Shown here: positions 38,601-50,003 of the stretch, in pieces
How the letters are laid out: every line of letters starts with the position of its first letter
Numbering within the stretch: position 1 is the first letter of the stretch
Origin: Anaeramoeba flamelloides
Taxonomy: Eukaryota; Metamonada; Anaeramoebidae
NCBI GenBank assembly: GCA_027625915.1
Contig: JANTQA010000048.1
Coordinates: 5,084,001 to 5,148,000 of the forward strand
DNA length: 64,000 bases
Reading direction: 5' to 3'
The notes under the pieces: model-generated
What the model was told of the DNA's origin: nothing
Databases searched by the model: none
What the model saw: only the letters and a program-made list of their open reading frames with translations
Translations under genes and position numbers: made by a program

Positions 38601-39842
38601 AAAGAAATCCCAAATAAAGCCACTTCAAAACCAAAAACTTTCAATTTTGGTGATGTATTGAATGCCTTAAAACAAATAAATCAAAATTTATATAAATTAC
38701 ATAATATTCAAAATAAGCAATCAATTTGGATTAAAAAACGAAAATCCTTTCACAGAAATACCTTAATTTATAAAACTTCATATCAATTAAATAATTTGTC
38801 TCAAAAAAAAACTTTAAATTCGAAAAGAACTTTCAAATTAATAAATTGTTTAAATGAAATAGAAGAAAAAAATGTTGATGAAAATGGAAATGAAAATAAA
38901 AATAAAAATAAAAAGGAAGAGAACAATGAAAAGGATAAAGAAGAAAATATAATTAGTGGCCAATTTCAAAAAATTGGATCTGAACATTTTAAAAACTTGG
39001 ATAATGAAATAGAAGATATATTTGATTTTCAAAGAGTTGATGATGAAGAAAATAATAATAGTTCACTTTTAGGTAATATAATTCAATTAAGCGAAGACGA
39101 AAGTGAAGATGAAAACAAAAATGAAAAAAATAGAAAGGGAGCAAACATTTCCAAAAGTAGTTACAATAAGAACAATCTCATAGAGACAGACAATCTTTTA
39201 TCAACTAAGAGAGAAACACAATTATTTACAACGAGATTAGACACACTCAAAGAATTTGAGGAAGATTTAGAAAATTCTGTATTTACTAAAAAAAAGAAAA
39301 ATATTTTTAATATCAGAAGAAAAAAAAATAGATTAAAAAAAAGACATACAACATTATTTGGTGGTGATTTTGATCAATTACTGGAAAAATATAATCCACC
39401 AAATGCATCAAAAATAAAAAATGAAATGATCCAACCACCAATTAAAACTAGTCTTGCCGAAATTATTGAATACCCATCTTTGGAAGAAATATTAAATGAT
39501 AACATGAAATCAATATTATTTTGTAAATTTCTTGAAAAAAATTTCAATGAAGACACTCTACTGTGTTATGACTTTTATGAAGCAGTAAGGGTATATTTAA
39601 ATACAGAATTATATTCGAAAGATGCTAAATTAAGAGCAGAATTAATTTTACAAAGGTTTATTAAAGAAGACTCTTTAGAAAAAATACAGATTACACAATT
39701 AACTAGAAATGAAATTGATTTAGATTTTGATCGAAATGATGACAATCACCCTAATGTTTTTTTATTTGAGCAAGCAATAGAAGAAGTTTTAATTAAATTA
39801 AAAGTTCCTTATAACCAATTTTGTAAAAACGGACTCAAATAA
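23546..39842 (+). CDS. Furry/Tao3/Mor2-like cell-morphogenesis scaffold with C-terminal RGS domain
   Basis: Proposed exons are 23546-24141, 24993-25188, 30108-30321 and 30431-39842, giving about 3470 residues, in the size range of Furry proteins. These are HEAT-like scaffolds for NDR/LATS kinases in polarity and shape. The N-terminal exons follow the family's cell-morphogenesis N domain: ISDRFLETIKRE, then GAKCLRID joined by splicing to a helix like the family's G.KFLR...F, then QFFLNSIITLLLG. Further on are SLLLLGLINLVNPNLNIRLKCYKMLWRL and IWIAISFLRV with LPLLLPALKHDTYR, which resemble Furry C-terminal blocks. The last 130 residues (about 39450-39839) form an RGS domain: SLEEILNDNMKSILFCKFLE, the YDFYEAV helix, LILQRFI and a final EQAIEEV.. 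helix. RGS domains act on G-alpha GTPases. Thr-Glu, Asn and Lys-Asn runs interrupt the protein. The frame changes in an A-run near 33380-33392 (see findings). The family call is from my memory of the pattern; RGS is the surer part. Confidence 0.68.
24142..24992. other. Intron 1 of the Furry-like gene
   Basis: 851 bp, GTAAAC to TTAATAG, phase 2. More than half is the family B element at 24454-24940; the rest is AT-rich without signal. Confidence 0.6.
24454..24940. mobile_element. TIR element family B, copy 2
   Basis: Starts TACAGTGATCAAAAATCATG and shares CTGTTTCAAAATAAAATCCG and CTTCTTGTTCCAATG with copy 3 and copy 1. The right end (GCAGTAATATTTTGACAAAAGC) is decayed, so its border is approximate. 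Its long interior is the reverse complement of 25680-25870. Confidence 0.7.
25530..26011. mobile_element. TIR element family B, copy 3 (inverted)
   Basis: The right end GCACGCATTATTTTGATCACTGTA is the best-kept terminal repeat of the family. The left end ACTGTAGTCAAAATAAAACGTGC is its inverted partner. It lies opposite in orientation to copy 2, 600 bp away across exon 2, so the two could pair in a transcript. Confidence 0.75.
27796..27988. mobile_element. Small palindromic element inside family G copy 2
   Basis: Perfect 16-bp inverted arms TTCAAATAAAAGGGCA (27796-27811) and its reverse complement (27973-27988), 193 bp overall. No coding capacity. It probably inserted into the older G element. 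Confidence 0.5.
28519..28605. repeat. Repeat I, copy 1
   Basis: AACTGTGAAATCTATGATCC...CACGCTT to GAGTGTAATTTACACTTCTT. It is found inverted at 57980-58069, where AAGTGTAAATTACACTCT and CATAGATTTCACAATTG are kept. Confidence 0.6.
29090..29525. repeat. Dispersed repeat H, copy 1
   Basis: About 430 bp, alignable by eye in the same orientation with 58500-58935. Shared landmarks are TTGTTGTGTAATTACAAAT, AAAGTTCATTAAAGTGAG, GAATACTCATT, TAGATC.ACCTATTT and CATTCTAATAAGTGT. No terminal repeats or open frame were recognised, so the class is unknown. Confidence 0.65.
31070..31145 (+). repeat. ACAGAA hexanucleotide repeat coding for (Thr-Glu)n
   Basis: An in-frame microsatellite in the Furry-like gene giving an alternating Thr-Glu run after a Lys-rich stretch. 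It is read through in frame, so it expands in steps of two residues. Confidence 0.8.
33040..33240 (+). repeat. AAC/AAT triplet repeats coding for Asn runs
   Basis: Imperfect AAC and AAT triplets giving Asn-rich sequence broken by Thr, Gly and Lys, just before the frame change. Similar Asn and Lys-Asn runs lie at about 34725-34780, 35615-35665 and 37740-38080 of the same gene. Confidence 0.75.
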
Positions 39843-41685
39843 TTTATTTCTTTTTTTATTATGTATCTTATTAATAAAAGTTTTATAATCTTTTTTATCA
39901 GGTTTTGAATTCTTCTGTAAATTCTAGGGAAATGCCTTAAAGTACCGTCAAGTGATGTAGAGTGCATAAGTTTTTTTATTTGTAGAAATAAAAGGAAAAT
40001 TGAAGAAATTTTCTATTAATTTCTCAAATTAAAAAAAACCTATCAAAACTTTTCCGGAATTCACAAGAATAGAGTTAAATCAAATAATTTACTCTATTCT
40101 TTTTAATTCGGGAAAACCCAGGAACCCAACCTCACTCTACGGTACTTGACGAAAATCTACGACACTTGACATAACTCACCTAATTTCTAAAATGTTTTTT
40201 TTTAAAAAACTTTTTTTGAAGAAATCAATTTTTTTCTTTATTAGCACTTACTAATGATAATATCAATGAAACGATCTTTTGATTAATAATTATCAGAGAT
40301 GTAATTAATTTTATTATTATTTTTATAAAATTAAGATAACTTGATGTTTCGATTTTTTTAATAGGCCTGAAATTTCAAAAAAAAATGATCAAACTATTTA
40401 GTGATATCTTCAATAATTTCTATATTTAACTTTTTCTTTACAGAAAGTACAAAATTTTGTTTTTGTTTTCTTATATAAGAGGACTTATTTTAGCAATTAG
40501 AAAAAATTTGAATTGATTGTTACAGTTTTCAGATTAAATTTCTTTTTTAATTTATCAATGTAATCTTCTAATATTATTCTTTTAAAAATATTATTTTAGA
40601 GGTGTTAAAGAGTGCCATAGAATAACGCAAAAAGTTGTAGATTGACCAGCTTTTACTGAAACCCTTTATACTCTGAAAGTTTATTATTTTTTTTTTTTCT
40701 TCTTTTTTTTCCAATTTTTTTTTATAAAACCAATTTCAAAAGAAAACAAAATGTTTGAAACTCCAAATTAACATTAAGAAAAGTTAGGATTTATCATTTC
40801 TTATAACATTAATATATTTACTTTTAAAATAATCTTACTGCCAACAATTTTAATTTTCTAAATAAATTGAGAAATTTGCACTAGGTTTCAATGAAATGGT
40901 CACATAATATTTTTTTTACATTTTTTTTTTGAGAATTTAGAGTTTGTTGAGTGTATTTCTTTTTTGAATATCGACTCTAATCTTAAGATTATTATATTTC
41001 TTATTTCCAATTAATCTTCAATTGGCTAATTCTTTTAAAAAAATAATGTATTTTACCTTTTTGGCTGGAGCCCCCAACTCCTTGAGCCAAAGGGGGTATA
41101 ATTCAAAATAAAATAAAAGTGTTGAATTGTGATTCTTATAACACTTTTGACTATACCAAACAAATGTAAATTTTAGTTGATGATATTTTAGATAGAATTG
41201 AAAATAATCATTCATCAAATCTAAAATATAATGATAATTTCATTAAAATTATTTTCTTAAAGTTTAACAGAAAATGATTTCACCCAGTTTTGATAATAAT
41301 TCAACACTCTAATCACAATAATTTTTTATAGATACTTATTAAAATAGTCTTGAGAAATTTTTAGAAAATGAAAAAAAATTATTGAACCCAACAAAAATTT
41401 ATTCTTAATTAATTTATTATTTATATTTAATCAAAGATAATATATTTTTTTAAAAAATTAAATTTAAGAGAATATACTATTTTATCAATTTATTAATCAA
41501 GTGTTGTTCAGAAAATTTGTTTATTAAATTTCAAATAATTTACATTTTTTTTTTTTTTTTTAGATTTCGTTTGTTTAAATAACAGGATTTTCTAATAAAT
41601 TAATAAGAAAATAATCACCAATTAATATTTATTTCAGATCTAGTAAATTCAGATCTAATTTTTAAATCGTGAAAATAACTGATTT
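39843..41685. other. Intergenic stretch between Furry-like gene and RAD52
   Basis: 1.8 kb between the convergent 3' ends of two genes. AATAAA at 39873 is a likely poly(A) signal for the upstream gene. Around 39950-40180 are related TACCGTCAAGTG / GGTACTTGACG / ACACTTGACAT motifs. A GC-rich structured patch lies at 41060-41096. No gene is supported. Confidence 0.5.
41060..41096 (+). other. GC-rich segment able to form an H-type pseudoknot
   Basis: TTTGGCT (41060-41066) pairs with AGCCAAA (41085-41091). CCCCC in the loop (41071-41075) pairs with GGGGG directly after (41092-41096). GGAG and CTCC within the loop offer an alternative hairpin. Stem 1 and stem 2 would stack with no spacer. No gene overlaps it; its role is unknown. 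Confidence 0.5.
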
Positions 41686-41934
41686 TCAAATTTGTTTATT
41701 TGGAAAGGCCTGGGGCATTTGTAGGATCTGATTATTATGAATTTGCTGATCAAAGTTAATACTTGAATTTGTTTTGTTATGGAATTGGAATGGTTGTGAT
41801 GATTTGATTTGAGTGTTTATTGTAGACTGGAATTGAGTATTTACTTCTTTGTTCATATATTGAACAAATGAATTTGTATTTTTTTGAGTCTTTGGTAAAT
41901 TAAATGCTATGTTTTGTTGTTGGTTATTAATATT

Positions 41935-41968
<34 letters not shown>

Positions 41969-42936
41969 GGTTGTTGTTGTCGTTGTTGCTGTTGAATTTG
42001 TTGTGGTTGTTGTGAAATATTAAGTATTTGTTGTTGTTGAAAGGGTATTTTTGTTTGGGGTTGTTGATTAATAAAAAAGCTGTTTGGGATACTTTCATTT
42101 CCAATTTCTTGAACACCTTGATTATTTTGTGTCAAAACATTCTTTTTGAAGGGAAAACTATTTTGTTGTTGCCCTCCTGTTCCGTCATTGATGATATTAT
42201 TATTCAAATTTTGTTGTTGGCTGTTAATTTTTTGTTGTTGAAGTTGATTTTGATTCAAGTATGTTGTGAGATTTGATTGTTGCTGCTGCTGCTGCTGATG
42301 TATCTTAAAATCATTTAAATGAATCGGATCTTGTTTAATCTGAAAGTTTTGAGGTAAATATTGTGATGGCAGCTGTTGGTTGTTTCTTGGCTTTTTTAAT
42401 TCAAAGTCGATCTCATTTTCTGCTGCTTCGTAGACACTACTTGACTTTCTTTTTTGTTCGTAACGAGAGAAGTCCTTTTCTCTGATTTCAAGCCCATTCC
42501 CAAGATAATTCCCAAACAACTTTAACGCTCTTTTTGTTGCGTCGGTAATGGCCTTTTTTTTGCCAGTTTCCAGACATTGAAACTTATTTTTCATCCCCTT
42601 TGAAGATCCAAACCCAAATCCTTCATGATAAGCCCCATCTTTTAAAGTTACGCGTACAAGTGCAGAAATCGCAACTTCAAATTTCCCATCCCTTGTTTGC
42701 CCAAAGTGATCTTGGTTAACAGAGATAATCTGTGAAGACCAGCCATTGAATCCAAAAACCCGATTGGCTAAATCAATCACAACCCACGCACTGACATAGT
42801 CAAACGTTCCCCCGCCCCCAGGCCTTCTGGAGAGGTGTTCTTTGGAAAGTGGTTGGCTTAGTTGTTTTTGAATTCCTTGGTATTCCTTTTCCGTAAACTC
42901 CTTTTCTCCAAAAACGCTTTTCTTCTTTTGAGACAT
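41686..42936 (-). CDS. RAD52: DNA repair protein RAD52
   Basis: A 416-residue, single-exon protein. RAD52 forms rings that anneal single strands and load RAD51 in homologous recombination in the nucleus. The conserved N-terminal DNA-binding domain spans about residues 15-160. FTEKEYQGIQKQLSQPLSKEHLSRR is followed by the block VSAWVVIDLANRVFGFNGWSSQI, then DGAYHEGFGFG and KKKAITDATKRALKLFGNYLGN, which is the RAD52 signature. In place of the usual ordered RAD51/RPA-binding region, the C-terminal half is rich in Gln and Asn (Gln runs at about 200-330, coded by CAA repeats). No RAD51-binding motif is obvious. ATG lies in TTCAATGTCTC. Its start is 99 bp from a possible divergent exon (43036), so the two may share a promoter. 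AATAAA lies shortly after the stop on the minus strand. Confidence 0.95.
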
Positions 42937-43035
42937 TGAAGGTTAGGTGAGTGAAAATGTTTCAAGTGTAGAAAAAAAACGCACTGTTTGGTAAATAGAA
43001 ATAATCAACAGAGAAAACCAAATTGTGTTAAAAAA

Positions 43036-43108
43036 ATGATCTCAGAAGAAGTTTTTTATCAAAGTCATAGTCCTAATTTTAATGTTTCCACTGAAAGTGA
43101 AAGTCCTG
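43036..43108 (+). CDS. Possible first coding exon of an unidentified gene
   Basis: ATG ATC TCA GAA GAA starts a 24-codon open stretch (MISEEVFYQSHSPNFNVSTE...) with ordinary host-like codons. It ends in a good donor, CCTG|GTATGT. It diverges from RAD52 with 99 bp between the two ATGs. I could not find a convincing next exon in the following 2 kb, which is full of repeats. It may join a distant exon or be a chance open frame. Confidence 0.35.
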
Positions 43109-43371
43109 GTATGTTATACATTTTGAAATACTTGAAATATTCAAGTCAAAAAGTTAATATTTGAAAATTATTTTTCCCAAAATAAATTCAATATTATACA
43201 GTCTCTAATCAAATTATTCTGTTCTCTCTTTAATTTCTCCATAAGCTAAATATTATTCTCAAAAATTTCATAATTGGTGAAGGTTCTATCCACATCAAAA
43301 TTTCACGAGCTTTTCAATATTTTTTTTTCTTCTCAAATCAATTCAGCTAAATACAAGTTTTTTTATTCTTT

Positions 43372-43885
43372 AAATTAAAAACTTTTTTACAACCAAAGTG
43401 GCCCAAAAAAATTTCAAATATTAATTATTTTCTATAATTGACCTTTGAAGAACAAATAAGAAATAATTAGAATAATCCACATCAAAGAATTGTTGATAAC
43501 CTTTATGAAGTAAACCTAATAAATCAATACATTATTATCTGAAAAATTGAAAAACTCAAAATACTGGTAACCACATTGAGAATAACATGATTGTTCATTT
43601 TGGTTATCAAATTGAAGAACAAATAAAAACCCAATAGAAATCAATATGATTTTTCTACAATCTTTTTTACTCTATTTCAATAACATCCAAATAACACATT
43701 TTCACACTGTATCTATGGATTTTTACAATACATTTACAAATAATTGCAAATGATATAAGTATCGATAAAAAAATGAAAAATCGAAAGAAAAAAAGCATAA
43801 ATGTGCAAAAATAATTTCAGTTTTGAAATTTTCAAATTATTATTTTTTTTTGAATATCTATTCAAATCCTTTAAACATATTTTAT
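43372..43885. mobile_element. Repeat family G, copy 3
   Basis: Matches 3849-4320 along most of its length (TTGACCTTTGAAGA.CAAATAAGAAATAATTAGAATAAT and CAATAACAT..AATAACACATTTT). The right inverted end seen in copies 1 and 2 is missing, so it is truncated or decayed there. Confidence 0.6.
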
Positions 43886-44136
43886 GAACATATTACAAAT
43901 AGAAATCATAGAATAAAAAATAGCAAAGTTTTATTATCAGTATATATACAATCTGTGAAAATAATTTGTAAAAATATCAATTCCCGAATAAAAAAATCAT
44001 TTTAAAACAATCATATAACATCTTTATAATAAAAATCTTGTTTATTGTAATTATGTACCAAAAAAAATTATAATAACATTTTTATCACATGTTAAAATTT
44101 TTATTATTTTAAAATTTTTAAAGAATCTATCGAACA

Positions 44137-44892
44137 TTCCTAAAATACCCGAAAATCGAAAATACCCGAAAATTTTTTAACCACGAAAAAACACTTTATG
44201 AACAACTTCTAAGAAACTCTAGGGTTCCAATATACTCAAACTAAAGGTATATTTCGAATTTTATGGAACAATATTTTTTTTGTGAACTGAAAAGATAAAA
44301 ATTTAAATTTTAGTAAATAGTATTCAACCCATTTTCTGTGAAGAGAGCTTGATATTTTATCTGACTAACAGTTATGAAGATTTCAGAATGGTATTGATTA
44401 AATGAGAGAAAAAGGACTTGTAAAGAAAATTTCTAATTGTGTATTATTACCCTTAATTGTGTAATCTTAAAACAATCTAAAAAGAACGTAGTAATATCCA
44501 ATAATAAACATACACACCCATACCCTACATAAGGTGACCCAAGCCAAACTTTATTTAACTTCCCATTACATGAAAGGAACTGGTTTAATCAAAACATACA
44601 AACCCGCACCATGCCAAACCTTGCACAACCCATACCAATACCCTGATATACATATACACTTACCCTAATAAGTGCCAACAATTACTCAAAAATACTCAAA
44701 AGGTACCAAAAAACTCTTTAGAGGGGATTAAAGTAGAAAATTCAAAAAATATATTTTGTCTGAAAGTAAAATTGTTATTTTAACGTTAAACTGAGTATAT
44801 TGCACTAGAGTTTCATAAGAGTTTTCCAAAAAGTGTTTTTTCGTGGTTAAAAAATTTTCGGGTATTTTGGATTTTTGGGTATTTTGGGAATA
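44137..44892. mobile_element. TIR element E with 39-bp perfect arm core
   Basis: Inverted arms of about 100 bp (44137-44236 with 44785-44892). A stretch of 39 bp is identical, 44159-44197 with 44830-44868, containing AACCACGAAAAAACACTTT. The 550-bp interior is C-richer than its surroundings, with repeated CCCATACC-type motifs (44505-44660). No open frame; non-autonomous. Confidence 0.7.
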
Positions 44893-45020
44893 TTTCAAAC
44901 ACCCAAAAAAAATATAATGTATTCAAATTCTAAAATAAATTCTAGTATAATAAATAATATTATTAAAATAATCTTTAATAAAACCAAAAAATCAGAAATC
45001 AAAAAATACAATTAAAATTT

Positions 45021-46169
45021 TTATTTATATTTTATTGATTGAAATAATTCGAAATCAAAAACTTTTAAATTATTTCTATAAGATTGGGGTAAATCGATTA
45101 GTATTGTAAAATCGAAATTCCTTTCAAGAAATTTTCTTATATTTCTTTGAAAATTGATTTTACAATAATAAATGGAATGATTATTTTGAATAAACTTTAC
45201 AAAATGCATATATTGTATAATGATTAAGTGATTAAATTGCATTTTTGGAATAATATTGACGAGCTCCGATTTTTTATCAAGTAGTAAAATTTTGAAGAAT
45301 AAAATGGAATAGGCAATTAATTTATTATTTTCAAACAACAAGGAATTTCTTAATAAATGTAACTTGTTTTGAAATTTTATTCCAAACAAATAAAGTATTG
45401 AAGGCTCTAATTTAAACAGTTTTGTTAATAAAATAATTAACTCCCTTTTAAATAGATGACTGGAATTATAAATTAAATTTGAAGGTATTAAATTTGTAAT
45501 TTTTTGTTCCGAACTGATTAATTCAAGATTGATGAACAAAAAGCATAATTTATCAACAATCAAAATAATTAAAAAGTTGATTTCTCTTTTTAATAATTTG
45601 AATTTTTTTTTTTTTTTTACATTTTGTAATTGATTAATAAACTGATAAATTATATTTAAATTAATGCGAATTTGCTTTTGGATTGATAACTCTTTGTTAT
45701 CCAACAAATTCATAATCGGCGGTAGATTTTGATTGTTATTTGAAAATAATGGATAGTAATCAATAATGTCATAAAATATTATTTCGACAATATAATTTGA
45801 AAATAATGGTATATATTTTGAATCTAACAATATTTTTAAATTTGACATATGCTGAGTAATTTGAAAATAGTTTTGTTGAATAATTATTCCTAAATTTGAT
45901 ATTAAATTTAAGATATGAAATAATTCATCAAAACGTTTTTTAGGTGTGATTGCTAATCCAATTTGATTCAGTATTTTCCAATGCAATAAAAAATTAAGTG
46001 TAAGAAATGGATACTTTATGAAAAAATTATGTACATGTTCATAATTTGTATTTTTTGAAGATAATATCAAACATTTAAATAAATAAATAAACAATTGTTT
46101 ATTCCAATCAATTTCTTTATATCTATTTTTATTCATTAATTCATCTACAAAATCATTAAATTGTTGGAA

Positions 46170-46245
<76 letters not shown>

Positions 46246-49200
46246 TTATTATTCTTATTCTTATTATTGTTGTTATTATTATTATTTCTAAAATATAATT
46301 TTGTTGATAAAGTATTGATAATATTTAAAAAAGCATTTTGTAATTTTTTTTTTTCTATTCTTTTTTTTAAGGACAAATCTTTTTTATCAAAAACATTTTT
46401 TATAAATAAATGAATGGAAATCTCAAAAAAAGAAAAATTTAAATTTTCAAATTCAGGGATCAAATTAATAAATTCTTGTAAAATTAGATTAAATAAACTC
46501 CATTCTCTTGAAAATTCAAATTGGTAATTTTTAATTAAAGAAAATATTATTTGTTGGATAATAGTGTTTAAATTCCCCATTAAATTATTTTTAGAATCCC
46601 AATAATTATTTAAAATCCATTTTTTATAATAATTGAATTTAATATTTTGAGATTTTATCCAATCGTTTTTTTGATAAATTAATAATTCAAATTTTATCCA
46701 ATTTTCAAAATCAAGAATACCAATAAATTTAATAATTGGTTTAAAATTTGAAATTGATAAAATTTTTTGTATTAATGTGATTAATTCTTCTAAATCATAA
46801 TCAATATTTGTTTGTTCTTTGGTGAGTGCAACTCTTAATGATACCCAATTTATAAATTGAAACATATTTATTGGGATGATACCACAATTATCTACTTCCT
46901 CATTACGATTATTATTATTATCATGATTATGAACATTATTATTCAACAAATCATTTAAATCTAATGAAAATAATTTTAAATTTTGATATTGGATCATTAT
47001 AGAAAACAAATATGCAATAATAAATTTTAATAGATTTGTAATCTGTTCTGGATTTGAAATTTTATTTAGCATTTCTTCAATTATTAAATAAATAAAGTTT
47101 GGATCATCATTTTTACAAATAATCGTAATAATTGTTGCTATTGTATTCCAATGGTCGATCTGTAAAAAAAAATTATTTTCATTTTCCAAATCCTTTGGAT
47201 TTATTTCATATTTATATTGAAAATTAGGATCTATATTATATTGATTAATTAATATAGAATTTGGTGAGATCAACCAAATAATTCTTGATTTAATTGCATT
47301 CACTAAAACTTTATGTGGAAGGACAACATTTGATATCAAGAATTGATACCAACCAAAACTGATTTTTTCTTTGTTTTCAATTTTGATACTATCATTAAAC
47401 GATCTATTAAATATATCAAAAAAAACATCAACAAATGAATTAATAATTATAATCCAGCGTTGTTGTTCAATTTCCATTTCGATGTCTTTTTCATTTTTTT
47501 CTTGGATTTCATTATTATTTGTCATATTTTTGAAATTATTTTTATTTTTTTTTCCGTGATGGTTGCTATCATTATTGCCATGATTATGGCTATTATTAAC
47601 TTTTACTTGATTTAAAAAAGTTTCATAATTTTGAAAAATTTCACTAGTTAATTCAGAACAAGTGTTCATAGTTTTTGGTAATTGAAATCTTTCATTATTT
47701 TTAATCAATGTTGGAATCTCTTTTAATAATTTTAATATTTTTTTCATTATGATCATGTTATTAATTTCTTTTGGTTTATTATTTTTTTGAATTCTAATAC
47801 CATCACCAATTGGCGAAAATAATGGAAATTCTAAAGCCTTATTATTATTATTTTGTTTATTATTAATATTATTATTAAGGCTGTCCATATTATATTGATT
47901 AATAATATTATCTTGATTGTTTAATTTATTTTTATGAATGAGAGCAGAAGAAAAATACCCATTTAAAAATCTTTTTATTCTTGGGTCAATGTTAATTTCT
48001 TTCAAGACATTAATTTGAATATTAATTTCACTTAAAGTTTGTACAGGTAAAATATTTTTTAAAACATTCATTGTAAAAACCCAAATTTTCTTTGTAAAAT
48101 GTGAAGTTAATAATTTTGAAGTTGTTGTAATATCTATTAAAAGTATTCTAAAAAATTCATAATAATCAAAAAATAGCCAATCTTCCTTTTCCTTTTCCTT
48201 TTCTTTTTTTAATTTTTTTAGCCAATTTCCTTTGATTTCCTTTTTTTTATTAATTATTTTTTTTTCAATTTCTTTCTTTTCGATTTCTTCCTTTTCGATT
48301 TCTTCCTTTTCGATTTCTTCCTTTTCGATTTCAATTTCAATTTCCATTTTTGTTTTTGTTTCTGTTTCTGTTTCTTTTTCTTTACTTACCTCCCTTTCTT
48401 TTCTATTTATGTTTATATTTCCCTGCCCAATTGCCATTTCCATTTTCACATCTTTTTCTTTTTCTTTTTCCTTATCAATTCCTTTGTCGTTTTTATTTAA
48501 TTGAAACCGATTTGGAAATTTTCTTTTTCTTTTGAAATTTGTTATAGATCTTATTATTTTTTTTAATTTCCTTTTAATTTCATAATTTTCATGGTGATAA
48601 TAAAATAATAAATGAAGTGTTCTTCCTAGTAATATTAAGATTTGTAAAAAATTAGAATCCATTTTTATAGATGCTTTTTTGATCAATTCTCTATAGTTTA
48701 CTAAAATCAATTTATTAATATTAGGGTTCTTTTTATGTTTTTTTTTTTGCAAGTTTAAATAATATTGTTTAATTAATTCATCAAAAAAAGAAATAATAAC
48801 TTTCCAATTAATATAATGATTTTTATATTCAATTAATGTTTTAATAATTTCTTTAATAATGATTTCTGGATTTTGAAAATAGTTAATAAAATAGATAGCA
48901 CCTTCAAAAAAATATTCTTCTTCTTTATTTTCCACTTTTACATTTTGAACCTTATTGTGAATTATTAAATTTTTATGTTTCTTTTTTTTTTCTTTGTTAA
49001 TTAATTTCTTTTCAAAATTGAAAATTATGGATTTTAATAAATCAAAATTTAGATCTTTATTTTCTTGATTGTCATTTATTCGAAGCGCACTTTGAGAGAT
49101 TTTAGTATGATCTGTTGTCAAAATTCTTCGGAGTTCGGAACAAAAAAATTGGTTTTGTAATTGCTTCCGCAAGGAATTATTTTTTTTTTGGTATTTTGAA

Positions 49201-50003
49201 ATAGGTTTTAATACAGACAAAATAATTTGAAGATATTGAAATGAATTAGAATTACATAAAATTAATAAAAGGTATTTGTAAGTTGTTAAATTAACAGAAC
49301 TCGTAAAGCTACCATTTATTAAATACCAAATTATATGATTTAAGCTTGATTTTTCTAAATATTTATTTTTTTTTTGTTCAGAGGGATTTTGAAAGATTGT
49401 TAAGCATAATTGGTTCCCAAAAATCAAAGCCTCTTCGTATGTGTTAATTCTAGACATAAAATCGTTTAATAAAACTATTGACTCTTCGTGTAATCTCCAC
49501 CAAAAATTTACTGAAAATTTTAAAGCTGTTGCCTTATTTCGATTATTGTTGTTAATATTATTATTATTCGTTCTGTGGGTGCCCTTCTTCTTATTGTTGC
49601 CACCTTGTGTTTCATTAATTTGAGACAGACTATTATTACAAAGTTTTGGTTTTATTGTTGCCGCGAAGATAAGATCAGTAAATAAATTCTTATCGAATTT
49701 TTGTTTGGATTCTAAATAATGAATAAAATCAATTACGGTTCCCAAGTCAGCCAATTCTTTTAAAAGTAAACAATTGTAATTGCTATTTAGCTCGTAATTT
49801 GATAAAAAGCACAAATGTGCAAATATGTCATTTGCTGATTCCCTTGTGAAGCCAACACAACTGTTCCTGCTCAGAACCTTGATTCGTTTTTCGAGAGTTT
49901 TGAATAATGTTGAATAATACTTTTCAAGGATCGGTAATTCTTTGTTTGTGTTTTGCGTAATAAGAAGATCAATTTCACGAAGAGACTTTGTTTTTAAATC
50001 CAT
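45021..50003 (-). CDS. 1660-residue intronless helical protein, function unknown
   Basis: I do not recognise this protein. It is one uninterrupted frame from ATG at 50003 to TAA. The N-terminal 130 residues (MDLKTKSLREIDLLITQNTN... with FGNQLCLTIFQNP further on) and most of the rest are Leu/Ile/Asn-rich amphipathic helices, consistent with a HEAT- or MIF4G-like solenoid. Charged low-complexity inserts lie at about residues 500-600 (Lys-Glu and Glu-Ile repeats, 48180-48500). There is an Asn run of roughly 30 residues at about 46165-46250. No transmembrane segment, signal peptide or enzymatic motif is seen. Large nuclear scaffold families (Mediator, Integrator or similar) came to mind, but no motif I can name supports any of them. 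Confidence 0.85.
46165..46280. repeat. ATT triplet microsatellite (Asn run on minus strand)
   Basis: About 30 ATT units with a few CTT and GTT variants. On the coding (minus) strand these are AAT codons for polyasparagine in the 1660-residue protein. Likely length-variable between strains. Confidence 0.8.

Larger units (their letters stand above)
43109..45020. other. Repeat-filled stretch
   Basis: Holds family G copy 3 and TIR element E. The open stretch at 43823-44005 overlaps the G repeat and shows no motif. No gene is supported. Confidence 0.5.
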
